Assembly (NCBI GenBank): GCA_003963075.1
Contig: RXJV01000076.1
Span: 1-59,503, forward strand
Origin: Burkholderiales bacterium
GTDB lineage: Bacteria > Pseudomonadota > Gammaproteobacteria > Burkholderiales > Burkholderiaceae_C
Length of the DNA: 59,503 bases
Reading direction: 5' to 3'
The notes under the pieces are model-generated. The model was not told where the DNA came from. It ran no database searches and was given only the letters and a program-made list of their open reading frames with translations. The position numbers and the translations under genes are program-made. Below, piece after piece: positions 9,320 through 18,089 of the stretch. Every line of letters begins with the position of its first letter. The stretch's first letter is position 1.

Positions 9320-10861
9320 ATGACCGTCACGATCCGCCAGCAAGACCTCGTCGACAGCGTTGCTGCCGCCCTCCAGTACATCAGCTACTACCACCCGGCC
9401 GACTACATCGCCCACCTGGCCCGCGCCTACGAGAGCGAGGCCTCGCCCGCCGCCAAGGACGCCATCGCGCAGATCCTGACCAACAGCCGCATGTGCGCCG
9501 AGGGCAAGCGGCCCATCTGCCAGGACACCGGCATCGTCAACGTCTTCCTGAAGATCGGCATGGACGTGCGCTGGGAGGGCTTCAGCGGCAGCATCGAGGA
9601 CGCCGTCAACGAGGGCGTGCGCCGCGGCTACCTGAACCCGGACAACAAGCTGCGCGCCAGCGTGCTGGACGACCCGATCTTTGCCCGCAAGAACACCAAG
9701 GACAACACCCCCGCCGTCGTGCAGATGGAGCTGGTGCCCGGCAACACGGTGGACGTGATCGTCGCGGCCAAGGGCGGCGGCTCGGAGAACAAGAGCAAGG
9801 TCTACATGCTCAACCCGAGCGACGACATCGTCGACTGGGTGCTCAAGACCGTGCCGACCATGGGCGCCGGCTGGTGCCCGCCGGGCATGCTGGGCATCGG
9901 CGTCGGCGGCACGGCCGAAAAGGCCGCCCTGCTGGCCAAGCAGGCGCTGATGGAAGACATCGACATGTACGAGCTGCTGCAGCGCGGCCCGCAGAACAAG
10001 CTCGAAGAGCTGCGCATCGAGCTCTACCAGAAGGTCAACGCTTTAGGCATCGGCGCGCAGGGCCTGGGCGGCCTGACCACCGTGCTGGACGTGAAGATCA
10101 AGACCTTCCCCACCCACGCCGCCAGCAAGCCGATCGCGATGATCCCGAACTGCGCAGCCACGCGGCATGCCCACTTCGTGCTGGACGGCAGCGGCCCGAG
10201 CTACCTCGACGCCCCCAGCCTGGACCTGTGGCCCGATGTGCACTGGGCGCCGGACTACAACAAGAGCAAGCGCGTCGACCTGAACACGCTCACGCCCGCC
10301 GAGGTGGCGAGCTGGAAGCCCGGCGACACCCTGCTGCTGAACGGCAAGATGCTGACCGGCCGCGACGCGGCCCACAAGCGCATCCAGGACATGCTGGCCA
10401 AGGGCGAGCCGCTGCCGGTGGACTTCACCAACCGCGTCATCTACTACGTCGGCCCCGTGGACCCGGTGCGCGACGAGGTGGTGGGCCCGGCCGGCCCCAC
10501 GACGGCCACGCGCATGGACAAGTTCACCGAGATGATGCTGGCCAAGACCGGCCTGATCGCAATGGTCGGCAAGGCCGAGCGCGGCCCGGTGGCCATCGAG
10601 TCGATCAAGAAGCACAAGAGCGCCTACCTGATGGCCGTCGGCGGCGCCGCCTACCTGGTCAGCAAGGCGATCAAGGGGGCCAAGGTCGTCGGCTTCGAAG
10701 ACCTTGGCATGGAGGCCATCTACGAGTTCGACGTGGTCGACATGCCGGTGACCGTGGCGGTGGACGCCAGCGGCACCAGCGCCCACATCACCGGCCCGGC
10801 CGACTGGCAGCAGCGCATCGCCTCGGGCAAGGCGGTGGCCATCCCGGTCACCGCGGCCTGA
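9320..10861 (+). CDS. fumA: Fumarate hydratase, class I (4Fe-4S)
   Basis: Interconverts fumarate and malate in the citric acid cycle. The 513-residue product is the single-chain class I form, with an N-terminal alpha domain (RPICQDTGIVNVF, cluster Cys), a middle CAATRHAHFVLDGSGPS stretch, and the C-terminal beta domain (GPTTATRMDKFTEMML). Length agrees with FumA/FumB-type enzymes, which are oxygen-sensitive. L(+)-tartrate dehydratase is related but normally two separate subunits. Confidence 0.93.
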   Translation: MTVTIRQQDLVDSVAAALQYISYYHPADYIAHLARAYESEASPAAKDAIAQILTNSRMCAEGKRPICQDTGIVNVFLKIGMDVRWEGFSGSIEDAVNEGVRRGYLNPDNKLRASVLDDPIFARKNTKDNTPAVVQMELVPGNTVDVIVAAKGGGSENKSKVYMLNPSDDIVDWVLKTVPTMGAGWCPPGMLGIGVGGTAEKAALLAKQALMEDIDMYELLQRGPQNKLEELRIELYQKVNALGIGAQGLGGLTTVLDVKIKTFPTHAASKPIAMIPNCAATRHAHFVLDGSGPSYLDAPSLDLWPDVHWAPDYNKSKRVDLNTLTPAEVASWKPGDTLLLNGKMLTGRDAAHKRIQDMLAKGEPLPVDFTNRVIYYVGPVDPVRDEVVGPAGPTTATRMDKFTEMMLAKTGLIAMVGKAERGPVAIESIKKHKSAYLMAVGGAAYLVSKAIKGAKVVGFEDLGMEAIYEFDVVDMPVTVAVDASGTSAHITGPADWQQRIASGKAVAIPVTAA

Positions 10862-10875
10862 TCCGCTGCGCCCGA

Positions 10876-11163
10876 TCAACGCGCCGGCGCCGATGCACCG
10901 GCCGGCGGCGGGGGCGGCATGTCCTTGGGCCGGCAGGCCAGCGGCCGGCCGTCGGGCGCACCGCAGGTGCCGGTCAGCGCGCGGCCCCGGTGGGTGAAGC
11001 TGCAGTCGGCGCCGGCCTTGGCCGTCTTGCAGGCGGTCAGCGCCTCGGCCGGCGGGCCGCGGTGTTCGCCTGCGGGCGGCGGGCCGCTCGGGGGTTGGGC
11101 TTGGGCTTGGGCTTGGGCTCCGGCCGCAGCGAGCAGCAGGCTCAGGAACAGGCGGGTCTTCAT
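10876..11163 (-). CDS. Small secreted Cys-containing protein, unknown
   Basis: A 95-residue product with a signal peptide (MKTRLFLSLLLAAAGAQA). Then come an AQ-repeat, a Pro-rich linker (QPPSGPPPAGEHRGPPAE), a compact core with four Cys (ACKTAKAGADCSF and GTCGAPDGRPLACRP) and a Pro/Ala tail. The AQ repeat is encoded by four TTGGGC hexamers at 11095-11118 on the plus strand. Four Cys suggest two disulfides in the periplasm. The gene ends 14 bases from the convergent fumarase gene; no function can be given. Confidence 0.6.
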   Translation of the reverse strand: MKTRLFLSLLLAAAGAQAQAQAQPPSGPPPAGEHRGPPAEALTACKTAKAGADCSFTHRGRALTGTCGAPDGRPLACRPKDMPPPPPAGASAPAR

Positions 11164-11297
11164 CGTGAGGCTCCATCAGGGGTTGAGGTGGACGCCATCT
11201 TGCGGGCCGATCGTGTGGGAAATGTATGCATCGGCTCCACAATGCTTCACGATTCGCGGCCGCCGGCTCGCGGTGCCGGCACCCACTCCTGCACCCC

Positions 11298-12152
11298 ATG
11301 CTCCTGACACGCACCACCGCCCTTCTCGTGCTGCTGTGCAGCCTGTCGGCCACCGGCCATGCGCAGGCGCCCGCCGCCTGTGCGCTCACGCCGGTTCAGG
11401 GCGAGATGCGTGAGCTGCCCTCGGGCGGACGCCAGCGCATCTACCGGCTCTTCGTGCCCGCCAGCGCCGCGGGCCAGGCCCGGCTGCCGCTGGTCATCGA
11501 CCTGCACCCCAGCGGCGGCAACGCCACCGCCCGCGCCAAGGAGTCCGGCTTCGAGGCCCTGGCCGCCCGCGAGGGCTTTGCGGTGGCGACCCTGCAGGCC
11601 GAAGACTCGCGCTGGAACGTGCCGGTGTCGTCCGCACGCGCCGACGACCTGAAATACGTCATCGACGTGCTCGACGACATCGCGGCGCGCACCTGCATCG
11701 ACCCAGCCCGCGTCTACGCCACCGGCTTCTCCGGCGGCGCACGCATGTCCTCGCTGCTCGGCTGCCGGCTGAACGACCGCATCGCGGCCATCGCGCCGGT
11801 CGGCGGGCTGCGCTGGTTCGGGCCCTGCGGCGGGCGTGCAGTACCGGTACTCGCGGTGCATGGCCTGGCCGACCTGACCAACCCCTACGAGGGCCATGGC
11901 GACCGCGGTGCCGAATGGGTCGAAAGCGTGCCCGAGGCGCTGGCCGGCTGGGCGATGCACAACCGCTGTCAGCCCCAGCTGAAGCAGGACGCGCAACCGG
12001 CCCCGCTGGCCGTGGTCCGCTACGCCGGCTGCTCGGACGGCAGCGAGGTGCGGCTGCTGCGCGTCGACCGCATGGGCCATGTGTGGCCGCGCGCGGAGGT
12101 CGACGCCAGCGCCGTGGTCTGGCAGTTCTTCAAGGCCCACCCGATGCGTTGA
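11298..12152 (+). CDS. Secreted PHB-depolymerase-like / feruloyl-esterase-like alpha/beta hydrolase
   Basis: Probably a secreted ester hydrolase. The 284-residue product has a signal peptide (MLLTRTTALLVLLCSLSATGHA) and the LpqC/poly(3-hydroxybutyrate) depolymerase-like core: LPLVIDLHPSGGNA (oxyanion region), ATGFSGGARMSSLLGC with the G-x-S-x-G nucleophile, VHGLADLTNPY (acid region) and RMGHVWPR (catalytic His). The ATG at 11298 starts the signal peptide; upstream in-frame codons add a non-hydrophobic stretch. The actual substrate cannot be told. Its end overlaps the convergent mscS-like gene by 23 bases. Confidence 0.8.
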   Translation: MLLTRTTALLVLLCSLSATGHAQAPAACALTPVQGEMRELPSGGRQRIYRLFVPASAAGQARLPLVIDLHPSGGNATARAKESGFEALAAREGFAVATLQAEDSRWNVPVSSARADDLKYVIDVLDDIAARTCIDPARVYATGFSGGARMSSLLGCRLNDRIAAIAPVGGLRWFGPCGGRAVPVLAVHGLADLTNPYEGHGDRGAEWVESVPEALAGWAMHNRCQPQLKQDAQPAPLAVVRYAGCSDGSEVRLLRVDRMGHVWPRAEVDASAVVWQFFKAHPMR

Positions 12153-13434
12153 CCGGGCCGGCCACCGGCAGCGGCCCGCGTTGGTGGATGACCCGCTGCG
12201 GGTAGGGAATTTCGACCCGCAGCGCCCGCAGCGTGCGCAGGATGGCCAGGTTCACGTCGGAGCGCACGCCGCCACCGCCGTTCTCAGGGTCCTTGATCCA
12301 GAAATGGACGGTCAGCTCGACGCCATCGGGCTGGAACTGGCTGAGCTGCGCGATCGGCCCGGGCTCGCTCAGCACCCGCGGCACCTCGCCCACGGCCGCC
12401 GTCAGCGCGCCCATGACCGCCTCCACATCGCAGTCGTAGGGCACCTGCACCGTCGTCGACAGCAACACGCAGGGGTCGGCGAGCGACGAGTTCTCGACGC
12501 GCTGCGTGATCAGCAGCTCGTTGGGCACGATGGCTTCCTTGCCGGCCAGCGAGCGGATCACGGTGTAGCGCGTCTTGATGTCGCTGACGCGCCCCTCGAA
12601 GCCGTCCACCCTGACCATGTCGCCGATGCGCAGCGAGCGCTCGGCCAGGATCACGAAGCCACTCACATAGTTGGCCGCCAGCTTCTGCAGGCCAAAGCCC
12701 AGGCCCACGCCCAGCGCGCCGCCCAGCACGCCCAGCGCCGTCAGGTCGATGCCGGCGGCCGACAGCGCGAGCAGCAAGCCGATGAACAGCAGCACCGCGC
12801 GCACCGCGTTGGCCGCGATCTTGCGCATCGACAGGTCCAGCGACTCGCGGCGCAGCAGCTGCGACTCGATGGCAGACGAAATCCACAGCGCCAGCACCAG
12901 CACCAGCACCGCGGTCAGGCCGCCCTCGATCATGTTGCGCAGCGTCAGGTGGACGCTGCCGACCTTCCAGCCGATGTCGTCCAGCTCATCCATCATCACC
13001 GGCCACAACCCGGTGATCCAGAGCACCGCGCCGAGCCAGACCAGCCATGAGCCCAGGCGCTCCACGCCCTTGATGACGGTCGACGCCGGCCAGGCCGCCG
13101 CCAGCACCCGGGCCACCAGCCGGATGGCCGCCAGCGACACCAGCAGGGGCAGCACCAGCTTGAACAGCGCCGGGCTCAGGCCGAAGACCGGCAGCAGCCG
13201 CCGCGCCGCCAGCGCAAAGCCGACGGCCAGCAGCGGCAACAGCGCCCCGTCGATGAGACGCTTGCCGAACAGCACACTGAAGGGCCGGTTCTCGCGCGCC
13301 CTCGAGAGCACGGCGCTGACCAGGCCGGCCAGCAGCAGGCTGGCCAGCAGCAGCATCCACTCGCCCAGCGCGGCCGCGCTGAAGGCGCGGCCCAGCAGGG
13401 CCTGCAGTTCATTCAGGCTCAGAGGTTGGTGCAT
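12130..13434 (-). CDS. MscS-family mechanosensitive channel
   Basis: The 434-residue inner-membrane protein opens under membrane tension. Five or so membrane segments occupy residues 1-220. The pore-lining helix region includes LTALGVLGGALGVGLGFGLQKL, with the typical Gly/Ala periodicity (shown here in part), followed by ANYVSGFVILAERSLRIGDMV and a cytoplasmic beta domain (VDGFEGRVSDIKTRYTVIRS). The C-terminal cytoplasmic cage ends near residue 420. It lies 6 bases downstream of the deacetylase-like gene and is likely co-transcribed. Confidence 0.92.
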   Translation of the reverse strand: MHQPLSLNELQALLGRAFSAAALGEWMLLLASLLLAGLVSAVLSRARENRPFSVLFGKRLIDGALLPLLAVGFALAARRLLPVFGLSPALFKLVLPLLVSLAAIRLVARVLAAAWPASTVIKGVERLGSWLVWLGAVLWITGLWPVMMDELDDIGWKVGSVHLTLRNMIEGGLTAVLVLVLALWISSAIESQLLRRESLDLSMRKIAANAVRAVLLFIGLLLALSAAGIDLTALGVLGGALGVGLGFGLQKLAANYVSGFVILAERSLRIGDMVRVDGFEGRVSDIKTRYTVIRSLAGKEAIVPNELLITQRVENSSLADPCVLLSTTVQVPYDCDVEAVMGALTAAVGEVPRVLSEPGPIAQLSQFQPDGVELTVHFWIKDPENGGGGVRSDVNLAILRTLRALRVEIPYPQRVIHQRGPLPVAGPVNASGGP

Positions 13435-13440
13435 GAGATT

Positions 13441-14376
13441 TCAGAGATCGGCAAGCGCGCGCAGATGGACCCCAACGCTGCGTGAGAGAGCGTGCAGGTT
13501 GTAGCCCCCTTCCAGCACGGACACGATGCGGCCCCGCGCATGGCGCTCGGCCACCGCCTTGAGCTTGAGGGTGATCCACTCATAGTCGGCCTCAACCAGC
13601 CCGAGCTGGCCGAGGTCATCGTCGCGATGGGCGTCAAAGCCGGCCGACACGAAGATCATGTCGGGCTTGAAGCGCTCAAGAGCCGGCAGCCACATGGCCT
13701 CGACCACCTCGCGCACCTCGCCGCCGCGCGTATAGGGCGGGATCGGCACATTGACCATATTGGTGCCCTTGGGCACCGCGCCGCTGTAGGGGTAGAGCGG
13801 ATCCTGGAACAGGCTGACCATCAGCACCCGGTCGTCGCCGGCGATGATGTCCTCGGTGCCATTGCCATGGTGGACATCGAAGTCGACGATGGCCACGCGC
13901 TTCAGGCCGCGCACGTCCAGCGCATGCCGTGCCGCGATCGCCACGTTGTTGAAGAAGCAAAACCCCATGCTCTGGTCGCGCGTGGCATGGTGGCCCGGCG
14001 GGCGCACCGCGCAGAAGGCGTTGTCGGCCCGGCCATCGATGACCACATCGGTCGCGCGCACGGCAGCGCCGGCTGCGGCGAGCACCGCCGCCCAGGTGTG
14101 AGCGTTGGCCGAGGTGTCGGGGTCCACCGCGCGGCGCCCGCCGGATTCGGCGCAGTCGCGCAGCAGCGCGCCGATCTCGGCGACATAGCCATGGGTATGC
14201 GCCAGCTCCACGTCCTTGAGGTCGACCGGGCCGGCATCGAAATGCTCCAGCGCCGGGTCCAGGCCGGAGGCGATCAACCAGTCGTCGATGGCCGCCAGCC
14301 GGGCCGGGCACTCGGGATGGCCCTCGCCCATGTCATGGCGGCGGCATTCGGGGGGATTGAAGTAGGCAGTGGGCAT
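13441..14376 (-). CDS. Histone-deacetylase-family metal-dependent amidohydrolase
   Basis: A 311-residue enzyme of the arginase/deacetylase fold, which in bacteria acts on acetylpolyamines or other acetylated compounds. Visible are RPPGHHATRDQSMGFCFFNN (active-site His pair), VAIVDFDVHHGNGTEDI (metal-binding Asp and His) and FVSAGFDAHRDDDLG (second metal Asp). Substrate is unknown. Its gene is the first of a pair with the MscS-type channel and is divergent from the moxR-like gene (32 bases between starts). Confidence 0.9.
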   Translation of the reverse strand: MPTAYFNPPECRRHDMGEGHPECPARLAAIDDWLIASGLDPALEHFDAGPVDLKDVELAHTHGYVAEIGALLRDCAESGGRRAVDPDTSANAHTWAAVLAAAGAAVRATDVVIDGRADNAFCAVRPPGHHATRDQSMGFCFFNNVAIAARHALDVRGLKRVAIVDFDVHHGNGTEDIIAGDDRVLMVSLFQDPLYPYSGAVPKGTNMVNVPIPPYTRGGEVREVVEAMWLPALERFKPDMIFVSAGFDAHRDDDLGQLGLVEADYEWITLKLKAVAERHARGRIVSVLEGGYNLHALSRSVGVHLRALADL

Positions 14377-14408
14377 GAAGCGCTTGTCTCTTGCTATGGT
14401 CCAGCCTC

Positions 14409-15347
<939 letters not shown>

Positions 15348-15373
15348 TTGAGTTGGTGTGGGGTTGGGACTTA

Positions 15374-15397
15374 ATATTTGAGACCTGACCCCGAATT
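15374..15397 (+). repeat. Left REP-like inverted repeat
   Basis: ATATTTGAGACCTGACCCC (15374-15392) is an exact reverse complement of 16146-16164; with one mismatch the match extends to about 24 bases. It begins 27 bases after the MoxR stop. With its partner it brackets a 750-base cassette of two small genes, next to a REP-associated transposase gene. Confidence 0.85.
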
Positions 15398-15412
15398 TTC
15401 GATGTCGACGAC

Positions 15413-15766
15413 ATGACCGCCCTTGCCCGCGCTACGAATCCGGATATGAACATTCCAAATCCGTCGATGGAAGTGATTCGGGATGCTCTGGGGCAGACCG
15501 ACACCGTTGCGGGGTACGTCAACACGTGGCCGTGGAGTACGCCGGTCATCAACTCCAAAATTTACGGTGGCACTCTTTCCGCGGCCCAGCGTGTTGACCT
15601 TTACAACACCATCGTTCATGAGTCGTGGCATTACGACAAGCAGAGCTTCTACAACCGAGATAGCCCGAAAAGTGAGCGAGAGGCGAAGGCTCAGGCAGAT
15701 GCACGGACCGCGAAGAACCGCTCGAAGATTGACGGAGCTAAGAACTCATGCGGGTGCGGGAAATGA
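15413..15766 (+). CDS. HExxH metallopeptidase-like toxin fragment (probable Rhs/polymorphic-toxin C terminus)
   Basis: A 117-residue protein with VHESWHY at residues 68-74, an HExxH zinc-peptidase motif (His69, Glu70, His73), and a basic Cys-containing tail (NSCGCGK). The frame stays open upstream to the REP-like repeat, reading FDVDDMTALARA, which looks like the interior of a longer protein. It thus resembles the detached C-terminal toxin domain of an Rhs or similar polymorphic toxin; that identity is an inference. ATGA at 15763-15766 couples it to the small membrane protein behind it. It may be a functional orphan or a dead fragment. Confidence 0.5.
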   Translation: MTALARATNPDMNIPNPSMEVIRDALGQTDTVAGYVNTWPWSTPVINSKIYGGTLSAAQRVDLYNTIVHESWHYDKQSFYNRDSPKSEREAKAQADARTAKNRSKIDGAKNSCGCGK

Positions 15767-16095
15767 CGCGCAGCGTTCTGAGGATTGCGCTCGGTGCTCA
15801 GGCGCTGATTTGTGCACTCGCGCTTTGGATTGGCAGCAAGCTGATGGGTTGGCGCGCCTTGACGCCAGACGAGATTGCTGGCTCGCCAGACGCCCGATAC
15901 GTCGTTGAAACGCTCTTGATGCGATGGGGATTCGTAACTGGGGCGTGTGTCGGCCTGGCGATTGGGCTGGCGCTTATGGTGATAGCGCAACGCCGTGACA
16001 AGACGCGGCCTACCGTTACGACGCGCATCTCATGGATGGCTGTCGTCATTCCTCCGTTGGTCGTCTTGAGTTTCGGCGTCGCCCTATGGAGGTAG
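15763..16095 (+). CDS. Small membrane protein, candidate immunity partner
   Basis: A 110-residue protein with three predicted membrane segments (about residues 5-22, 48-72 and 88-108). It starts in the ATGA overlap with the HExxH gene, which is why this ATG is preferred over the one 15 bases earlier. A membrane protein translationally coupled behind a toxin-like domain suggests an immunity protein, but no family was recognised and the role is inferred from position only. Its codon use is less GC-biased than that of the surrounding genes, consistent with foreign origin. Confidence 0.5.
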   Translation: MTRSVLRIALGAQALICALALWIGSKLMGWRALTPDEIAGSPDARYVVETLLMRWGFVTGACVGLAIGLALMVIAQRRDKTRPTVTTRISWMAVVIPPLVVLSFGVALWR

Positions 16096-16140
16096 GCCAG
16101 TGCGCCGACTTCCGGCGGCGGATTGGCATCAACACCTAGG

Positions 16141-16164
16141 AATTTGGGGTCAGGTCTCAAATAT
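16141..16164 (-). repeat. Right REP-like inverted repeat
   Basis: GGGGTCAGGTCTCAAATAT at 16146-16164 is the exact reverse complement of the left copy at 15374-15392. It lies 39 bases before the REP-associated transposase start, the usual location of REP elements relative to this transposase class. Confidence 0.85.
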
Positions 16165-16203
16165 AAACCCCCACTCCCGCCGCTGATCGGCTAGATTTCC
16201 CCC

Positions 16204-17109
16204 ATGTCTCGCCCCCTCCGCATCGAGTTCCCCGGCGCGCTGTATCACGTCACCTCACGCGGTGACCGGCGCGAGGACATCTTTGTGGATGACGCCGACC
16301 GCGCCCGATTGCTGGCGGTGGTGGCCCAGGGCATGGCACGGTTTGATGCACAAGTGCTGGCCTATTGCCTGATGAGCAACCACTACCACTTCGTGTTGCA
16401 CACCGGCCAAGCCAACCTCTCGGCGCTGATGCGCCACATCAACGGCGTCTACACGCAAGCGTTCAACCGCCGGCACGGCAAGGTCGGGCATTTGTTCCAG
16501 GGGCGCTTCAAGGCCATCCTGGTGGACCGGGAGGTCTATCTGCTGGAGGTCTGCCGCTATGTGGAGCTGAATCCGGTCAGGGCCGGCATGGTGGCGGGCG
16601 CAGGCGATTGGCCGTGGTCGAGCTACCGCGCCCATGTGGGCCAATCCAGTGTGCCGGCTTGGCTCGGCAGCGGCGACTTGTGGGCCTACCTGCTGGGGCG
16701 AGACGCCGAGACCGACGCCGACCGTGATCGCGCGCAGCGCCTGTATACCGAACTCGTCGCCGCAGGCGCCGGTGTGGCGCTGTGGGCCGAGAGCCTGAAC
16801 CGGCAGATCTATCTGGGCGACGACCAGTTCGTCGGGCGCATGCTGGAGGCCGCCTTGCCCAGCGCCAAACGCAGCGCCCCGGTGCCCAAGGCGCAACGCA
16901 GTTCCACACGCAGCCTGGCCGACTGGCTGGCACAGTGCGGCAGCCGCGAACAAGCGCTGTACCGCGCGTACACGGAGAGCGGGCTGACGATGACGGCGAT
17001 GGCTGCCGAACTGGGCCTGACGGTGGCGCGGGTCAGCCAGTTGATTGCCAAGGCCGAAAGGCAGGCGCTGGCGACGGACTCCGCTGTGCAGGCAACATCC
17101 ACCCGATGA
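16204..17109 (+). CDS. REP-associated tyrosine transposase (RAYT, Y1/HUH family)
   Basis: Single-strand-specific nuclease that cuts and rejoins REP hairpins. The 301-residue product starts MSRPLRIEFPGALYHVTSRG, the usual N terminus. LMSNHYHFVLHT holds the HUH metal site and VCRYVELNPVRAGMV the catalytic Tyr. After residue about 235 comes an added helical domain with an HTH-like end (GLTMTAMAAELGLTVARVSQ). Length exceeds the minimal IS200-type enzyme but is normal for long RAYTs. Its stop overlaps the DUF58 start in ATGA (17106-17109), so DUF58 translation may depend on it. Confidence 0.92.
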   Translation: MSRPLRIEFPGALYHVTSRGDRREDIFVDDADRARLLAVVAQGMARFDAQVLAYCLMSNHYHFVLHTGQANLSALMRHINGVYTQAFNRRHGKVGHLFQGRFKAILVDREVYLLEVCRYVELNPVRAGMVAGAGDWPWSSYRAHVGQSSVPAWLGSGDLWAYLLGRDAETDADRDRAQRLYTELVAAGAGVALWAESLNRQIYLGDDQFVGRMLEAALPSAKRSAPVPKAQRSSTRSLADWLAQCGSREQALYRAYTESGLTMTAMAAELGLTVARVSQLIAKAERQALATDSAVQATSTR

Positions 17110-18089
17110 ACCCTCTGCAGTTGGCTCGCCAACGCTGGCAAGCCTGGTGGCAGGCCCGCCAGCCCGCCGCCGACGTCCACCTCACCACCCAGCGCAACGT
17201 CTACATCGTGCCGACGCTGGCCGGGCTGGCCTTCTGCGGCACGCTGGGCGTGCTGCTGCTGGCCAGCATCAACGAGCAGTTGAGCCTGGGCTATGCGCTC
17301 ACCTTTGCGCTGACCGGCGCGGGCCTGGCGTCCATGCACACCACCCACGCGAATCTGCGCGGCCTGCAGATGGACCTGCGGGCGCCCGAGGGCGTGCACG
17401 CGGGTGACGACTACGCGCTGGAGCTGCGCCTGCACAACCCGGGCGGCGCGCGCTTCGGCATCGCCGTCAGCGCGCAGCTGGAGGACGGCCTCACCGAGCC
17501 GGCCTGGGTCGACGTGCCGGCCTTGGGCCACGCGGTGCTGGGCCTGCGCCTGCCCGCCAGCCGGCGCGGCCTGTGCGCCCTGCCCAGGCTGGTGATCACC
17601 ACGCGCTTTCCGCTCGGATTCTTTCGCGCCTGGAGCTACTGGCGGCCGGCGAGCCGGGTCTGGGTCTACCCGCGCGCCGAGCCTACGCCGCCGCCCTTCC
17701 CGGCCCAGGCCGATGCCGGCGGTGCGGACGCCGCCGGCAGCCGCCTGTCCACCACGGGCACCGACTTTGCCGGCGTGCGCAGTTACCGCCGCGGCGACTC
17801 GCTGAAGCAGATCCTGTGGCGCAAGTCCGCCCTCGCGCTGGACCAGGGCCTGGCGCCGTGGGTGCGCGAGACGGAAGCGCCGCTGGCACGCGACCTGTGG
17901 CTGGACTGGCGCGACACCGCCGGCCGCGACATCGAGGCCCGGCTGTCGCGCCTGACCGCCTGGGTGCTGGCCGCCGAGCGCCTGGGCCAGCCCTACGGCC
18001 TGCGTCTGCCCGGCCGTGAGCTGGGGGCATCGCTGGGCCCCGCCCACCGCCAGGCCTGCCTGCAAGCGCTGGCCGAGGTGGCCGCATGA
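17106..18089 (+). CDS. DUF58-domain protein (MoxR partner)
   Basis: A 327-residue protein with two membrane segments near residues 35-80 and a von Willebrand A-like DUF58 region in the C-terminal half; GTDFAGVRSYRRGDSLKQIL is the family's core motif. Starts at the ATG inside the transposase stop overlap and ends in an ATGA overlap with the transglutaminase gene, so these are one translational unit. It presumably works with the MoxR ATPase upstream. Function is unproven in this family. Confidence 0.9.
   Translation: MNPLQLARQRWQAWWQARQPAADVHLTTQRNVYIVPTLAGLAFCGTLGVLLLASINEQLSLGYALTFALTGAGLASMHTTHANLRGLQMDLRAPEGVHAGDDYALELRLHNPGGARFGIAVSAQLEDGLTEPAWVDVPALGHAVLGLRLPASRRGLCALPRLVITTRFPLGFFRAWSYWRPASRVWVYPRAEPTPPPFPAQADAGGADAAGSRLSTTGTDFAGVRSYRRGDSLKQILWRKSALALDQGLAPWVRETEAPLARDLWLDWRDTAGRDIEARLSRLTAWVLAAERLGQPYGLRLPGRELGASLGPAHRQACLQALAEVAA

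Larger units (their letters stand above)
15374..17109 (+). mobile_element. REP/RAYT element inserted between moxR-like and DUF58 genes
   Basis: A composite of two inverted REP-like repeats enclosing a two-gene cassette, followed by a REP-associated tyrosine transposase gene. It separates MoxR from DUF58, genes that are adjacent in most relatives (known from the family, not checked here). Whether the cassette moved together with the transposase or arrived separately is not decidable from one sequence. Confidence 0.6.
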
